From Porticoccaceae bacterium (GTDB lineage: Bacteria > Pseudomonadota > Gammaproteobacteria > Pseudomonadales > Porticoccaceae), in NCBI GenBank assembly GCA_023228865.1, contig JALOAH010000009.1, positions 1 through 64,000 on the forward strand: a stretch of DNA of 64,000 bases, read 5' to 3'. A program made the position numbers and the translations under genes. The notes under the pieces were generated by a model, which did not search any database, was not told where the DNA came from, and was given only the letters and a program-made list of their open reading frames with translations. Of this stretch, positions 18,833-27,832 are shown piece by piece. How positions within the stretch are numbered: position 1 is the stretch's first letter; each line of letters starts with the position of its first letter.

Positions 18833-19666
18833 TTAGTCCTTGCGGGTGACTTCGAGCTGGCGAATTTGGCGGTTGTCGCCTTCGAGCACCTTGAAGGTGA
18901 AATTTTCGATACAGATGCTGTCGCCCACTTTGGGGAAATGGCCAAAGGATTGCAGCAGAATTCCGCCAATGGTGTCAAAAGCCTCTTCGCTGAAACCGGT
19001 TTTGAAGGTTTCATTAAAGTCTTCAATGGGCGTGAGAGCCGCCACCTGGTAGCTGCCGTCCTCGCGTTTATGGATAAAGCCATCCTCTTCGTCGTCGGTT
19101 TCATCTTCGATATCGCCGACGATCTCTTCGAGAACATCCTCAATGGTTACCAGGCCGGAAACACTGCCATATTCGTCCACCACCACCGCCATATGGTAGC
19201 GTTGTTCGCGAAACTCCCGCAGCAGCACATTGAGGCGCTTGCTTTCGGGAATAATAGTGGCCGGGCGCAACAGCTTGTGAAGGGAAAAGCCCTCCTTGCC
19301 GTCGAGGGCTACCTGTAAAAGATCCTTGGCGAGGAGAATGCCGCGAATATCGTCCATGGATTCGCCGATAACGGGAAAGCGGGAATGATTGGATTCAATG
19401 GCAACCGCGAGGACATCCTCGATGGCGGCGTCCACAGAAATCACCACCATCTGCGAACGGGACACCATGATTTCGCGAACCTGCTGATCGGAAACATGGA
19501 GGGCGCCCTCCATAATTTCCAGGGCTTCAGTGTCGAGAATTTTATTGCTGTGGGCGGTACGAAGCACCTCTGCCACGTCTTCCTGGGTTTTGGGTTCCAG
19601 GGAGAAAACCTGGGTTAAACGGGTTAACCAGGATTTCTCCTGACTCTGGTGGTCATCGTCAGTCAT
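18833..19666 (-). CDS. ybeX: CorC/YbeX CBS-domain protein
   Basis: A 277-residue cytoplasmic protein with two CBS domains (about 65-190; IMVSRSQMVVIS and later YHMAVVVDEYGSVSGLVTIE) and a C-terminal CorC/HlyC transporter-associated domain (about 205-275, FNETFKTGFSEEAFDTIGG). It lacks the membrane DUF21 domain of the longer CorC relatives. The family has been linked to magnesium and cobalt efflux and, through its neighbours ybeY and phoH, to ribosome maturation. It overlaps ybeY by four bases. Family assignment is firm; the physiological role is debated. Confidence 0.9.
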   Translation of the reverse strand: MTDDDHQSQEKSWLTRLTQVFSLEPKTQEDVAEVLRTAHSNKILDTEALEIMEGALHVSDQQVREIMVSRSQMVVISVDAAIEDVLAVAIESNHSRFPVIGESMDDIRGILLAKDLLQVALDGKEGFSLHKLLRPATIIPESKRLNVLLREFREQRYHMAVVVDEYGSVSGLVTIEDVLEEIVGDIEDETDDEEDGFIHKREDGSYQVAALTPIEDFNETFKTGFSEEAFDTIGGILLQSFGHFPKVGDSICIENFTFKVLEGDNRQIRQLEVTRKD

Positions 19667-20166
19667 TGCTGGTTGTCTCGGGTTGACGGTGTAACAGGAT
19701 CAATACCGGAATGGTCGGCCGCGTAGGGGGGTGGAAATCCCAGCTTGGTGATGATGCTGGTTTCCAGGGCTTCCATTTCCTCGGCCTCATTTTCGTTGAT
19801 ATGGTCGTAACCGAGAAGATGAAGGCTGCCGTGAACCAGCATGTGCGCCCAGTGGGCTTCAGGGGTTTTCTGCTGTTGGCGCGCTTCGTTGTTGACCACA
19901 TCGGCGCAGATAACAATATCGCCGAGGAGGGGAATATCGACAAAATCGGGAATATCGGCGGGAAACGAGAGCACGTTGCTGGCGTAATTTTTGTTGCGAA
20001 ACTGATGGTTGATACGGAGCATCTCGTTTTGGTCAACGATTTGCACACTCAGCTCCGCATCGTTTTTGTAGGGTTTCAGCGCCGCTCTGATCCAGCGACG
20101 CATGCTCGGCGAGGGCGGCACCTCGTCACTGCCGGAGGCATTTTCTATATCAATGGTAATGGCCAT
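19663..20166 (-). CDS. ybeY: Endoribonuclease YbeY
   Basis: A 167-residue single-domain metalloprotein required for 16S rRNA 3'-end maturation and 70S quality control. The zinc motif HX3HX5H is HGSLHLLGYDH, followed by the conserved NENEAEEME segment. It lies between phoH (3-base gap) and ybeX (4-base overlap), so the three are cotranscribed and probably coupled translationally. Confidence 0.95.
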   Translation of the reverse strand: MAITIDIENASGSDEVPPSPSMRRWIRAALKPYKNDAELSVQIVDQNEMLRINHQFRNKNYASNVLSFPADIPDFVDIPLLGDIVICADVVNNEARQQQKTPEAHWAHMLVHGSLHLLGYDHINENEAEEMEALETSIITKLGFPPPYAADHSGIDPVTPSTRDNQQ

Positions 20167-20168
20167 GA

Positions 20169-21212
20169 TCAGTTGCGGGGCTCTTCACTGCTGCTTTCAA
20201 ACTGTTCGTAGGCGTCGACAATCTGTTGCACCAGGGGGTGGCGAACCACATCCTTTGACTGGAAGAAGGTAAAGCTGATATCAGTCACCTCCTTGAGCAC
20301 GTCGCAAACATGGACAAGGCCGGAATGGGTCCCCCTGGGCAGGTCAATCTGGGACATGTCCCCGGTAATTACGGCGGTGGAGCCAAAGCCGATACGGGTG
20401 AGAAACATTTTCATCTGCTCCCTGGTGGTGTTCTGGCTCTCGTCGAGAATAATGTAGGAATTATTAAGGGTTCTGCCCCGCATATAGGCGAGAGGGGCAA
20501 TTTCAATAACGCCGCGCTCGATAAGTTTGGCAACGGTTTCGACACCGAGCATTTCATAGAGGGCGTCGTAGAGTGGCCGCAGGTAGGGATCGACCTTTTG
20601 CGAGAGGTCGCCGGGCAGAAAGCCGAGCTTTTCGCCCGCCTCGACGGCGGGTCTTACCAGCAGAATGCGCTCAACTTCGTCCCGCAGCAGGGATTCAACC
20701 GCACAGGCCACCGCCAGATAGGTTTTGCCAGTGCCCGCAGGGCCAACGCCAAAGTTGATGTCGTGGGTTTGAATGGCGCGAACATAGCGCTGCTGATTTA
20801 AACCCCTGGGGCGAATATTGCCCTTTTTGGTGCGAATTACCGTAAAGCTTTCAACATTGCTGCTGTTGGTGGCGCTGGTGTCAGCGGTGGGGTTGTCGGC
20901 AACAGGTTGTTGCATGCGCAGCTCCAGGTCGGATTGTTGTAGAAAAAGGTGAACGGTATCGGGGGTCAGGGCGTCGCCCTGGGTGGCTTCCTGGTAAAGA
21001 TTGACCAGCAGGTTACCCGCTGTCTGGGTGTTGGCGCCAGACCCGGAAATGGCAAAAACATTGCCCCGGTTGTGGATTTGAATGTCGAGGCGCTGCTCAA
21101 TCTGGCGCAGATGTTCATCGAATTGGCCGCAAAGGCAGGCGAGACGGCGGGCATCGTTGGGCTCGAGGGTAACTGTGAGTGTGCTGGAACCAGTGTTCAA
21201 ATTAGAGTTCAT
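20169..21212 (-). CDS. ybeZ: PhoH-like ATPase YbeZ
   Basis: A 347-residue protein with the PhoH ATPase domain: Walker A GPAGTGKTYLA at about residue 155 and Walker B IILDESQN. A KH-like N-terminal region (about 1-110) is followed by a low-complexity linker (ADTSATNSSN). YbeZ associates with YbeY in RNA metabolism; details remain uncertain. It follows miaB after a 247-bp gap that contains a MITE-like element, so its promoter may lie within or beside that repeat. Confidence 0.92.
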   Translation of the reverse strand: MNSNLNTGSSTLTVTLEPNDARRLACLCGQFDEHLRQIEQRLDIQIHNRGNVFAISGSGANTQTAGNLLVNLYQEATQGDALTPDTVHLFLQQSDLELRMQQPVADNPTADTSATNSSNVESFTVIRTKKGNIRPRGLNQQRYVRAIQTHDINFGVGPAGTGKTYLAVACAVESLLRDEVERILLVRPAVEAGEKLGFLPGDLSQKVDPYLRPLYDALYEMLGVETVAKLIERGVIEIAPLAYMRGRTLNNSYIILDESQNTTREQMKMFLTRIGFGSTAVITGDMSQIDLPRGTHSGLVHVCDVLKEVTDISFTFFQSKDVVRHPLVQQIVDAYEQFESSSEEPRN

Positions 21213-21332
21213 CCGCTCCTTGCGGTGGCGACCTTTTCATGAAGCATAGCCATTTTGGCGGGCAGTGGAAATAGTCGATTGCGCCTTTGGTATGCAAAAA
21301 TAGCCTTTTATCATGACAGTTTTATATAGTTT

Positions 21333-21447
21333 AGGGAAACCCTGATTAATTCTGTTTTCGTCACTCCCTCGCCGACGGTAGTCCATAAAAATCAAGCGAT
21401 TATAGATTTCCGCTGGCGCGGGGACTGGCATTAATCAGAGTTTCCCT
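21333..21447. mobile_element. MITE-like element with 18-bp terminal inverted repeats
   Basis: AGGGAAACCCTGATTAAT at 21333-21350 and ATTAATCAGAGTTTCCCT at 21430-21447 are inverted copies matching at 17 of 18 positions and bound a 115-bp non-coding segment between miaB and phoH. A matching solo end lies at 15016-15033. No clear target-site duplication was seen. Confidence 0.65.
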
Positions 21448-21459
21448 GGTAATTGCCGC

Positions 21460-22800
21460 TCAGACCAGCACGCCCCGGAGGGAGTGGGGAAGGGCTTCGC
21501 TGATGTCCGCTTCCACAAAGGTGCCGATGAGGCTGTGATCGTCGCAGCGAAAATTAACCACGCGGTTATTTTCTGTGCGCCCTTGCAATTGTCCCGGGTC
21601 TTTTTTCGAAATTCCCGTCACCAGCAGTGTCTCCCTGTTGCCCACCATGCGGCGACTGATGGCCTGCGCCTGCTGTTCGATGCGGCTCTGGAGAATATGG
21701 AGGCGCTGCTTTTTGACCTCGGCAGGAGTTGTGTCGGGCAGATCGGCAGCCGGTGTGCCGGGGCGCGGGCTGTAGATAAAGCTGAACGAGGTATCAAAGC
21801 CGATTTCTTCAATCAGTTGCATGGTGGCGGCAAAGTCGGCCTCGGTTTCTCCAGGGAAGCCGATAATAAAATCAGAGGAAATACTGATATCCGGGCGAAT
21901 TTTGCGCAGGCGGCGAATTTTTGATTTGTATTCAAGGACGGTGTGCCCCCGCTTCATGGCGGCGAGAATACGGTCTGAACCGCTTTGCACCGGCAGGTGC
22001 AGGTGGCTCACCAGCTGGGGTAAGCGGGCGTAGACATCGATAAGAGCATCGCTGAATTCAACCGGATGGGAGGTGGTGTAGCGAATGCGGTCAATACGAT
22101 CGATGGCGGCCACATAGGGCAGCAATTCGGCAAAGTCACAGATGCGGCCATCGGGCATGTCGCCGCGAAAGGCGTTGACATTCTGGCCGAGCAGGTTCAC
22201 TTCCCTGACACCCTGGCTGGCGAGGTGGGCAATTTCGGCGAGCACATCGGTGACCGGTCGGCTCACTTCCTCCCCACGGGTGTAGGGAACAACGCAGAAG
22301 GTGCAGTATTTGGAGCAGCCTTCCATAATGGAGACAAAGGCGGATGCGCCATCGGCCTCCGGTTGCGGCAGGCGGTCGAATTTTTCAATTTCCGGAAAGC
22401 TGATGTCGACAATAGTGGTGCCATCGCCCTGGCGGCGCTCCTGGAGCATTTCCGGCAAGCGGTGCAGGGTTTGGGGGCCGAAAACCAGATCCACAAAGGG
22501 CGCGCGCCTGGCGATGGCGTCCCCTTCCTGGCTGGCGACGCAGCCGCCCACGCCGATGACCAGGTCGGGATTTTTGTCCTTGAGAGGCTTCCAGCGACCG
22601 AGCTGATGAAAGACTTTTTCCTGGGCTTTTTCGCGAATGGAGCAGGTGTTGAGCAAAATCACGTCCGCCTCTGCCGGGTCGTCGGTGACGACCAGCTGGT
22701 GGCTTTCTCCAAGCAGATCCCTCATGCGGCCAGAGTCGTATTCGTTCATCTGGCAGCCGTGGGTGACAATATGGAGTTTTTTAACCGGTTTTTCGCTCAT
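21460..22800 (-). CDS. miaB: tRNA-2-methylthio-N6-dimethylallyladenosine synthase MiaB
   Basis: Radical SAM methylthiotransferase acting on i6A37 of tRNAs that read UNN codons. The 446-residue protein has the N-terminal UPF0004 domain with its three cluster cysteines ([21 protein letters not shown] and [10 protein letters not shown]), the radical SAM motif [15 protein letters not shown], and a C-terminal TRAM domain (about 375-440). First gene of the miaB-phoH-ybeY-ybeX-lnt run. Confidence 0.97.
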   Translation of the reverse strand: MSEKPVKKLHIVTHGCQMNEYDSGRMRDLLGESHQLVVTDDPAEADVILLNTCSIREKAQEKVFHQLGRWKPLKDKNPDLVIGVGGCVASQEGDAIARRAPFVDLVFGPQTLHRLPEMLQERRQGDGTTIVDISFPEIEKFDRLPQPEADGASAFVSIMEGCSKYCTFCVVPYTRGEEVSRPVTDVLAEIAHLASQGVREVNLLGQNVNAFRGDMPDGRICDFAELLPYVAAIDRIDRIRYTTSHPVEFSDALIDVYARLPQLVSHLHLPVQSGSDRILAAMKRGHTVLEYKSKIRRLRKIRPDISISSDFIIGFPGETEADFAATMQLIEEIGFDTSFSFIYSPRPGTPAADLPDTTPAEVKKQRLHILQSRIEQQAQAISRRMVGNRETLLVTGISKKDPGQLQGRTENNRVVNFRCDDHSLIGTFVEADISEALPHSLRGVLV

Positions 22801-22971
22801 GATTGCTCATAAAGTGTTCACTTACAGAAGGGCGCATTATAACGGCGGCGGCCAACAAAGCCAGTGGCAGAACAGCTGAAGGCGACTGGCGGCTATTGAA
22901 ATTTGACCCTTTGCCACCATTTTTGGAAGGCTCTCCAGGCGGATAGGCTGGATCTGGTCAGTCCATAAAGG

Positions 22972-23012
22972 ACTTGCGTGGGCTAACAACTTGCGTGGGC
23001 ACTTGCGTGGGC
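22972..23012. repeat. Three copies of a 12-bp repeat (ACTTGCGTGGGC)
   Basis: ACTTGCGTGGGC occurs at 22972-22983, 22989-23000 and 23001-23012, the last two in direct tandem. It lies in the gap upstream of the DUF1820 gene. Confidence 0.85.
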
Positions 23013-23087
23013 AATAGTAGGGTTGGTGGCAAGGTTGTGGTATCCTTGCGCCCCTTTTTTACCTTTAAACGTTTATCTTTGATTGCT

Positions 23088-23420
23088 ATGGCGAAACTTC
23101 CAGTCTACAAGGTCATTTTTTTCAACCAGGGGCAGGTTTATGAAATCTATGCCCGCCAGGTGTATCAGAGTGATTTGTGGGGTTTTCTCGAAATTGAAGA
23201 GTTTGTCTTTGGCGAGCGCACCCAGGTGATTGTCGATCCTGCGGAGGAAAAACTGAAAAACGAATTTGCCTCCATCAAGCGCAGTTTTATTCCCATGAAT
23301 GCGGTGATTCGCATCGACGAAGTAGACAAGGAAGGCACCTGTAAAATCACCGATGCCAAAGGCAGCAACGTCGCCCAGTTTCCCTTTCCCCCGATAGCCC
23401 CCAGGCCAAAAAGCGATTGA
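23088..23420 (+). CDS. DUF1820 family protein
   Basis: A 110-residue cytoplasmic protein starting MAKLPVYKVIFFNQGQVYE; the body GFLEIEEFVFGERTQVIVDP is typical of the DUF1820 family, which in Pseudomonas also lies next to miaB. The open frame continues 38 codons upstream through the 12-bp repeats, but those residues are not protein-like and the family starts at MAKLP. Function unknown. Confidence 0.8.
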   Translation: MAKLPVYKVIFFNQGQVYEIYARQVYQSDLWGFLEIEEFVFGERTQVIVDPAEEKLKNEFASIKRSFIPMNAVIRIDEVDKEGTCKITDAKGSNVAQFPFPPIAPRPKSD

Positions 23421-23551
23421 TTTGCGCTGAGGCCATTGCCCACTGCGGAAGTTGGCAATATATTGACGATATGCGCTTGATCACAGACTGGCGCCCATGG
23501 GGTTGACACAATAGCCTATTGTTAACAGCTGTCATCGACAGAGGAACAGCG

Positions 23552-23821
23552 ATGGCCAAGTCCCTGACTGTTTTCCTGGCATTAATGCTCTTTTATATGT
23601 TTTATCCTTTTTGGGATCTCTACGTTCGCGACGATCCCTTTGCCGACCGCTATCAATCTTCTCTAAAGGGCTTCTGGAGCCACGACCGCTGTGTGGAAGC
23701 CGCCAGGGCGCAGAAAACCTATGATTATCGCTGCCGCAAACGCACCAATTTTGCTTCTCTGCTCGGCACGGCGCAAAAATTCGGTGACAGCGGGATAGGC
23801 AGAAACGAGGTAGAAGAGTAA
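23552..23821 (+). CDS. Small exported or membrane-anchored protein of unknown function
   Basis: An 89-residue protein with an N-terminal hydrophobic segment (SLTVFLALMLFYMFYPFWDL) and a basic C-terminal region containing two cysteines that could pair (HDRCVEAARAQ and YDYRCRKR). A good GAGGAAC ribosome-binding site precedes the ATG at 23552, which is why the upstream in-frame start was not used. Not recognised as a named family. It lies 35 bp ahead of cmoM on the same strand. Confidence 0.6.
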   Translation: MAKSLTVFLALMLFYMFYPFWDLYVRDDPFADRYQSSLKGFWSHDRCVEAARAQKTYDYRCRKRTNFASLLGTAQKFGDSGIGRNEVEE

Positions 23822-23856
23822 ATTGCCCCGTTCCTTTCCTGTGCCAGCTGCTGCCT

Positions 23857-24660
23857 ATGACCACTGATCGCAACTTCGACGATCTCGCCCACCGTTTCAA
23901 ACGCAATGTTTACGACAGGCTCAAAGGGCAAATTCGCCTCGCAGTGCTAAAGCGCGATCTTGGTGAATCTATTCCGGGCTTTGGCGGCCTTGGCGACACG
24001 CCTGAAGTAGTTGGTGAGCGTTCCCGTGCTGAGTTGCAGGTGCTGGATGCGGGCGGCGGCCAGGGGCAGCTGGCGGTGGAGCTGGCGCGCCTGGGTCACA
24101 ATGTCGATCTCTGCGATATTTCCGCCAATATGCTCGAGCTGGCGCGGGACTTGTTTGCCAGTCAGTCCCAGCGGGGCAATTTTATCCATGACAGCATTCA
24201 AAACCATTGTCAGCGCCACCCCGCAGGTTACGATGTGGTGCTCTGTCACGCTGTTCTGGAGTGGGTGGCACAGCCTCAAGCCCTGTTGGAAGCGTTGCTG
24301 TTGGCATTAAAACCCGGGGGCTATTTGTCGCTGACGTTTTACAACGTCAACGGCATTGTCATGAAAAATCTGCTGCGCGCCAATTTCAGCAAAATCATCA
24401 ATGGCGATTATCGGGGCTATCGCGGCAGTTTGACGCCGACCTGGCCGCGGCATATTGACGAGGTTAGAGGCTGGCTGGCCAGGTTTGAGCTTGCGCCGAT
24501 CTGTCACAGTGGGATTCGCTGTTTTCATGATTATATTCTCGAGCCGGAGCACCGCCTGGTAAATCCACAACAGCAGTTGGATCTTGAACTCAAACTTTCC
24601 AGGGAGGAGCCTTTCCGCTCCCTCGGCCGCTATATCCATTTGTTGGTACGCAAAATCTAG
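23857..24660 (+). CDS. cmoM: tRNA 5-carboxymethoxyuridine methyltransferase CmoM
   Basis: SAM-dependent methyltransferase that methylates cmo5U34 of tRNA to mcmo5U. The 267-residue protein has motif I LDAGGGQGQLAVELA, CDISANMLELAR, and family blocks HAVLEWVAQP, LKPGGYLSLTFYN and GIRCFHDY. These match CmoM (formerly SmtA) better than generic methyltransferases. No CmoA or CmoB is in this window. Confidence 0.88.
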   Translation: MTTDRNFDDLAHRFKRNVYDRLKGQIRLAVLKRDLGESIPGFGGLGDTPEVVGERSRAELQVLDAGGGQGQLAVELARLGHNVDLCDISANMLELARDLFASQSQRGNFIHDSIQNHCQRHPAGYDVVLCHAVLEWVAQPQALLEALLLALKPGGYLSLTFYNVNGIVMKNLLRANFSKIINGDYRGYRGSLTPTWPRHIDEVRGWLARFELAPICHSGIRCFHDYILEPEHRLVNPQQQLDLELKLSREEPFRSLGRYIHLLVRKI

Positions 24661-24673
24661 CCCGGCCTATTTT

Positions 24674-24770
24674 GTAGGAGCCAGCCTGCTGGCGAATGGG
24701 CGGTGATGGAAGAAGGTGCGAGCTACAAGCGCCGAGCTTCAAGGGGCATATCAATCACGCTCGGCGCTTG
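24674..24770. repeat. REP-like core plus 12-bp inverted repeat
   Basis: GTAGGAGCCAGCCTGCTGGCGA at 24674 matches the REP-like core at 14832. Just downstream CAAGCGCCGAGC (24726-24737) and GCTCGGCGCTTG (24759-24770) form a perfect 12-bp hairpin. A further inverted copy, GCTCGGCGTTTGTAGC, extends into the last codons of cysZ near 24800. Confidence 0.6.
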
Positions 24771-24781
24771 CAGTCAAGCTT

Positions 24782-25525
24782 CTACACCTCCTTGGCGCTC
24801 GGCGTTTGTAGCTTCAGCCATAAAGCCGTGCCGCCAGCGACGGCGGCGGGTATGGCCAGCAGATTAAACAGTGGAATTGAGGCGGCCAGCGCCGCGGCAG
24901 AGCCAAATGACAGGTAGGTGATGCGGCTTTTTTTCATGCTCTGGCGCATTTGGGTGAAACCGATCTGGTTGTTGTCGGCGGCGTAGTCGATATTTTCCAG
25001 CGCCAGCGACCAGGCGCTCCACAGAAACCAGATGACGGGCACGGCAACGCCAATCACGGGAATAAAGTAGAGGGGCAGAGATACCAGAATCAACAGCAAC
25101 AGCCGCGGCAAGAGATAGCCCAGTTTTTGTATTTCCCTGGTCAGGGTGCGTTTTGCCATGATCATAAAACTGTTAAAGGTCAGCGCTGTTTCTGCCGCGT
25201 TGCCCGAGAGGTGCGCCTGCACCCGTTCGGCGAGGAGACCGTAAAAAGGTGCGGCGATAATGTTGCTGATCATGGCAAAGCTGTAGCCGTAGATCACCAG
25301 CCACAGAATGCCGACAACTACCCACAACAGCCACAGCAGCCAGTCAAGCCAGGCGGCCAGGTGCTCATCGAGCCAGTTGGCGGCGACGGCAAGTTGATCG
25401 ATCAATAACCAGCTGAGGAGGGAAAACAGCACCAGGTTGACCAGCACCGGGATGATGACAAAGAGGCGAATACGGGGCTGGTTGAGCAGTTTGAGGCCGA
25501 CAACAAAATAGCGGAAACCCGACAT
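24782..25525 (-). CDS. cysZ: Sulfate transporter CysZ (EI24 domain)
   Basis: A 247-residue inner-membrane protein with about four long hydrophobic stretches starting FVIIPVLVNLVLFSLLSWLL. The EI24 segment IIAAPFYGLLAERVQ and the later PVIGVAVPVIWFLWSAW are typical of CysZ, a high-affinity sulfate or sulfite uptake protein feeding cysteine synthesis. The last few codons are shared with a local inverted repeat. No cysteine regulon gene is adjacent. Confidence 0.88.
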   Translation of the reverse strand: MSGFRYFVVGLKLLNQPRIRLFVIIPVLVNLVLFSLLSWLLIDQLAVAANWLDEHLAAWLDWLLWLLWVVVGILWLVIYGYSFAMISNIIAAPFYGLLAERVQAHLSGNAAETALTFNSFMIMAKRTLTREIQKLGYLLPRLLLLILVSLPLYFIPVIGVAVPVIWFLWSAWSLALENIDYAADNNQIGFTQMRQSMKKSRITYLSFGSAAALAASIPLFNLLAIPAAVAGGTALWLKLQTPSAKEV

Positions 25526-25555
25526 CTTCGTACTCCTTTGTGGCGAAGGGGCGCT

Positions 25556-26101
25556 TTACTGGGGGGCGTCCGGCGCCATGGACAGGTTTTCTCTGAGAAA
25601 GCGGAACAGTTTGCGGCTGGCGGTGGGGGGCTTCTGCAGGCTTTGCTCCTTTTGCGCCTGGCGCACCAGGTTGCGCAGCTGCTGAATATCCACAGTCGGA
25701 TATTCGTCAAGGAATTGGGTGATAGCGTCGCTGCCCCCGCTGATCAGTTGATCCCGCAACTGTTCCAGGCGGTGAAAATGATGGCGATAGATTTTGTTTT
25801 CCTGATCGATTTTTTCCAGTTCCGCCCTGATGTTGGCAACGGCTTCCCTGGGCATGTTTTTGCCGATGAACTGGAGTTGACGGCGCCTGGCTTCGTTGTG
25901 CTTGAGGCGTTTATAAAGCGCCATGGCGTCGCGCATGTCTTCCGAAAGAGGCATGCGGGCAAAATGGCTGTCTGGCAGCGCCATCAGCTCCTTACCCAGT
26001 TGCTGAAGCGCCTGCATTTCCCGTTTGAGTTCGGATTTACTGGGCGGTTGCGGGCAGTCGTTTTGATATTGTTCCGAATCAGCCATAAAACACCGTGGCA
26101 A
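25556..26101 (-). CDS. darP: DarP (YjgA), 50S ribosome-associated factor
   Basis: A 181-residue charged helical protein of the DUF615 family: SKSELKREMQALQQLGKEL near the N-terminus and LRNQLIS-like positions (LEQLRDQLISGG) in the second half. E. coli YjgA/DarP joins late 50S assembly intermediates. Its 5' end overlaps the 3' end of mgtE by 23 bases, so the two are expected to be cotranscribed. Confidence 0.87.
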   Translation of the reverse strand: MPRCFMADSEQYQNDCPQPPSKSELKREMQALQQLGKELMALPDSHFARMPLSEDMRDAMALYKRLKHNEARRRQLQFIGKNMPREAVANIRAELEKIDQENKIYRHHFHRLEQLRDQLISGGSDAITQFLDEYPTVDIQQLRNLVRQAQKEQSLQKPPTASRKLFRFLRENLSMAPDAPQ

Positions 26102-27428
26102 GGCCTAAAAAGGCAAAAAATCCCATCACATCAGTGACTGTAGTCAGCGCCATGCTGCCGGCAAGGGCGGGATCAATCCGCAGCGCTTTCAATGCTACAG
26201 GAAGTACAGCCCCGGCAATGGCGGCGGTAATAAGATTGATCGCCATGGCCGCAGCGATGACCAGGCCTATAATGGCGTCAGAAAACCACAGCGAAGCGAC
26301 TATGCCGATCAGAGTCGCCAACAGCATGCCGTTGATGGCGCCGACAATAAACTCTTTACTGAACAGCCAGCGCAAATTGTTTCGGCTGATTTGTCCCAGC
26401 GCCAGACCTCTGACGACCACGGTGAGCGTTTGGTGGCCTGCGACGCCGCCCATGTTGGCAACGATGGGCATTAACACAGCCAAAGCGACGACTTTTTCAA
26501 TGGTGTCGGCAAAGAGATTGACCACAGAGGACGCGAGCAGGCAGGCGCAAAGATTGACACATAGCCATAGTGCGCGGCCGGGAGCAGCGCGGCGGACGGA
26601 TGAAAAGGTTTCTTCCTCATCGCTGAGGCCGCCAAGGCCGAGGAGAGAGTGGTCGGCATCTTCAAGAATAACATCGACCACGTCGTCGATGGTGATGCGG
26701 CCAAGAAGTTTGCCGTCGCTGCTGATCACAGGTGCTGATACCCAGTCGTTGCGCTCAAACAATTTCGCAACTTCAGAGTCCGACATTGTCGATGGAATTG
26801 CTTCCACGTCCGTTAGCATCAATTCCCGCACAGTGATATTGGGGCTGCTGGTAAGCAGTTTGCGAATAGGCAGAATACCCAGGAACATATCATTGCGATT
26901 AACCACGAAGAGATTGTCGGTGACTTCGGGGATCTCTTCGTGGCGGCGCAGGTAGCGCAGCACCACATCCAGGGTGAGGTCAGGGCGGACAGTAATGGTG
27001 TCCGTATTCATCAAACCACCAGCGGTGTACTGGTCGTAGGTGAGGATACTCTCAACCCGGTGGCGATCCTGGGCGCTCATGGCCTGAAGCACTTCCGGAA
27101 TCACCTGATCCGGCAGCTGCTGCATGATGTCGGCGATATCGTCCGGGTCGAGATCCTCAAACATGGAGGCAATTTCGGCGCTGTCCATGCCGCTGAGGAA
27201 TTCCTGCTGAACCTGTTCGCTCAGCTCGCCGATCACCTCGCCTTCAAATTCCTCGTCGAGCAATTCCCAGAGAATGCGGCGCGCTTTGGGGGGCGCCGAT
27301 TCAATATGGTGGGCGATGTCGGGAATGGGCAGGTTGTTGAGCATGTGGCCAAGGCGCTTCAAGTCCGCGGGATCGACAATCTGGTCGATCTTGGCGAGAA
27401 GGGAAAGTTGGCTAGCCTTGGTTGCCAC
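26079..27428 (-). CDS. mgtE: Magnesium transporter MgtE
   Basis: Homodimeric Mg2+ channel. The 449-residue protein has the cytoplasmic MgtE N domain (about 1-125), two CBS domains (about 135-255), a connecting plug helix, and five transmembrane helices (about 280-449) including MPIVANMGGVAGHQTLTVVV, whose Asn-Gly-Gly region lines the pore. In the family the cytoplasmic part closes the pore when Mg2+ is bound. It follows the ptsO gene after about 90 bp and overlaps darP. Confidence 0.94.
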   Translation of the reverse strand: MATKASQLSLLAKIDQIVDPADLKRLGHMLNNLPIPDIAHHIESAPPKARRILWELLDEEFEGEVIGELSEQVQQEFLSGMDSAEIASMFEDLDPDDIADIMQQLPDQVIPEVLQAMSAQDRHRVESILTYDQYTAGGLMNTDTITVRPDLTLDVVLRYLRRHEEIPEVTDNLFVVNRNDMFLGILPIRKLLTSSPNITVRELMLTDVEAIPSTMSDSEVAKLFERNDWVSAPVISSDGKLLGRITIDDVVDVILEDADHSLLGLGGLSDEEETFSSVRRAAPGRALWLCVNLCACLLASSVVNLFADTIEKVVALAVLMPIVANMGGVAGHQTLTVVVRGLALGQISRNNLRWLFSKEFIVGAINGMLLATLIGIVASLWFSDAIIGLVIAAAMAINLITAAIAGAVLPVALKALRIDPALAGSMALTTVTDVMGFFAFLGLATVFYG

Positions 27429-27519
27429 GGGGAAACTGCCTGTCTGCGAGGGGAACAGGCGCTATTCTACGGGTAGAGGGTGATCGGTGCTACCTACTTG
27501 TGCCTGTAAATGAGTAGGG

Positions 27520-27789
27520 TTACTGCTCTTCGCCGAAGCGGTTGTCGATAAGGGATCTGACGGCTTCGTGGGCGTGGCTTTCATCGCCACCGTCAAATTG
27601 AAAGTGGAGAGTTGTGCCCTGGCTGGCGGCCAGCAACATCAGTGACATGACACTTTTGGCGTCCACCAGTTTGCCGTTTTTGCCGGTTTTGATGGCGCAG
27701 CCAAAACGACCCGCAGTGGAAGCGAGTTTGGCGGCAGCTCTGGCGTGCAAGCCGAGCTTGTTGATGATGGTAAGTTCAGTCTCGATCAT
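27520..27789 (-). CDS. ptsO: Nitrogen-branch phosphocarrier NPr (HPr family)
   Basis: An 89-residue HPr-like protein with the phosphorylatable His15 in NKLGLHARAAAKL and a Ser46 site in DAKSVMSLMLL. It accepts phosphate from EI-Ntr (PtsP) and passes it to EIIA-Ntr. The open frame runs 22 codons further upstream, overlapping rapZ, but the HPr fold begins at MIETELTI. Position after rapZ and ptsN identifies it as the nitrogen-branch carrier and not a sugar PTS HPr. Confidence 0.93.
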   Translation of the reverse strand: MIETELTIINKLGLHARAAAKLASTAGRFGCAIKTGKNGKLVDAKSVMSLMLLAASQGTTLHFQFDGGDESHAHEAVRSLIDNRFGEEQ

Positions 27790-27832
27790 GGTTACATAAA
27801 AACCTGAGATCGCTTTTCTGTCAAGAAAATAT

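Noticed and set aside
22972..23087. N-terminal extension of the DUF1820 protein through the 12-bp repeats
   Set aside because: The extra 38 residues derive from repeats and do not fit the family; MAKLP is the natural start.
27429..27519. Magnesium-sensing leader upstream of mgtE
   Set aside because: The gap is only about 90 bases and no conserved riboswitch structure could be recognised.
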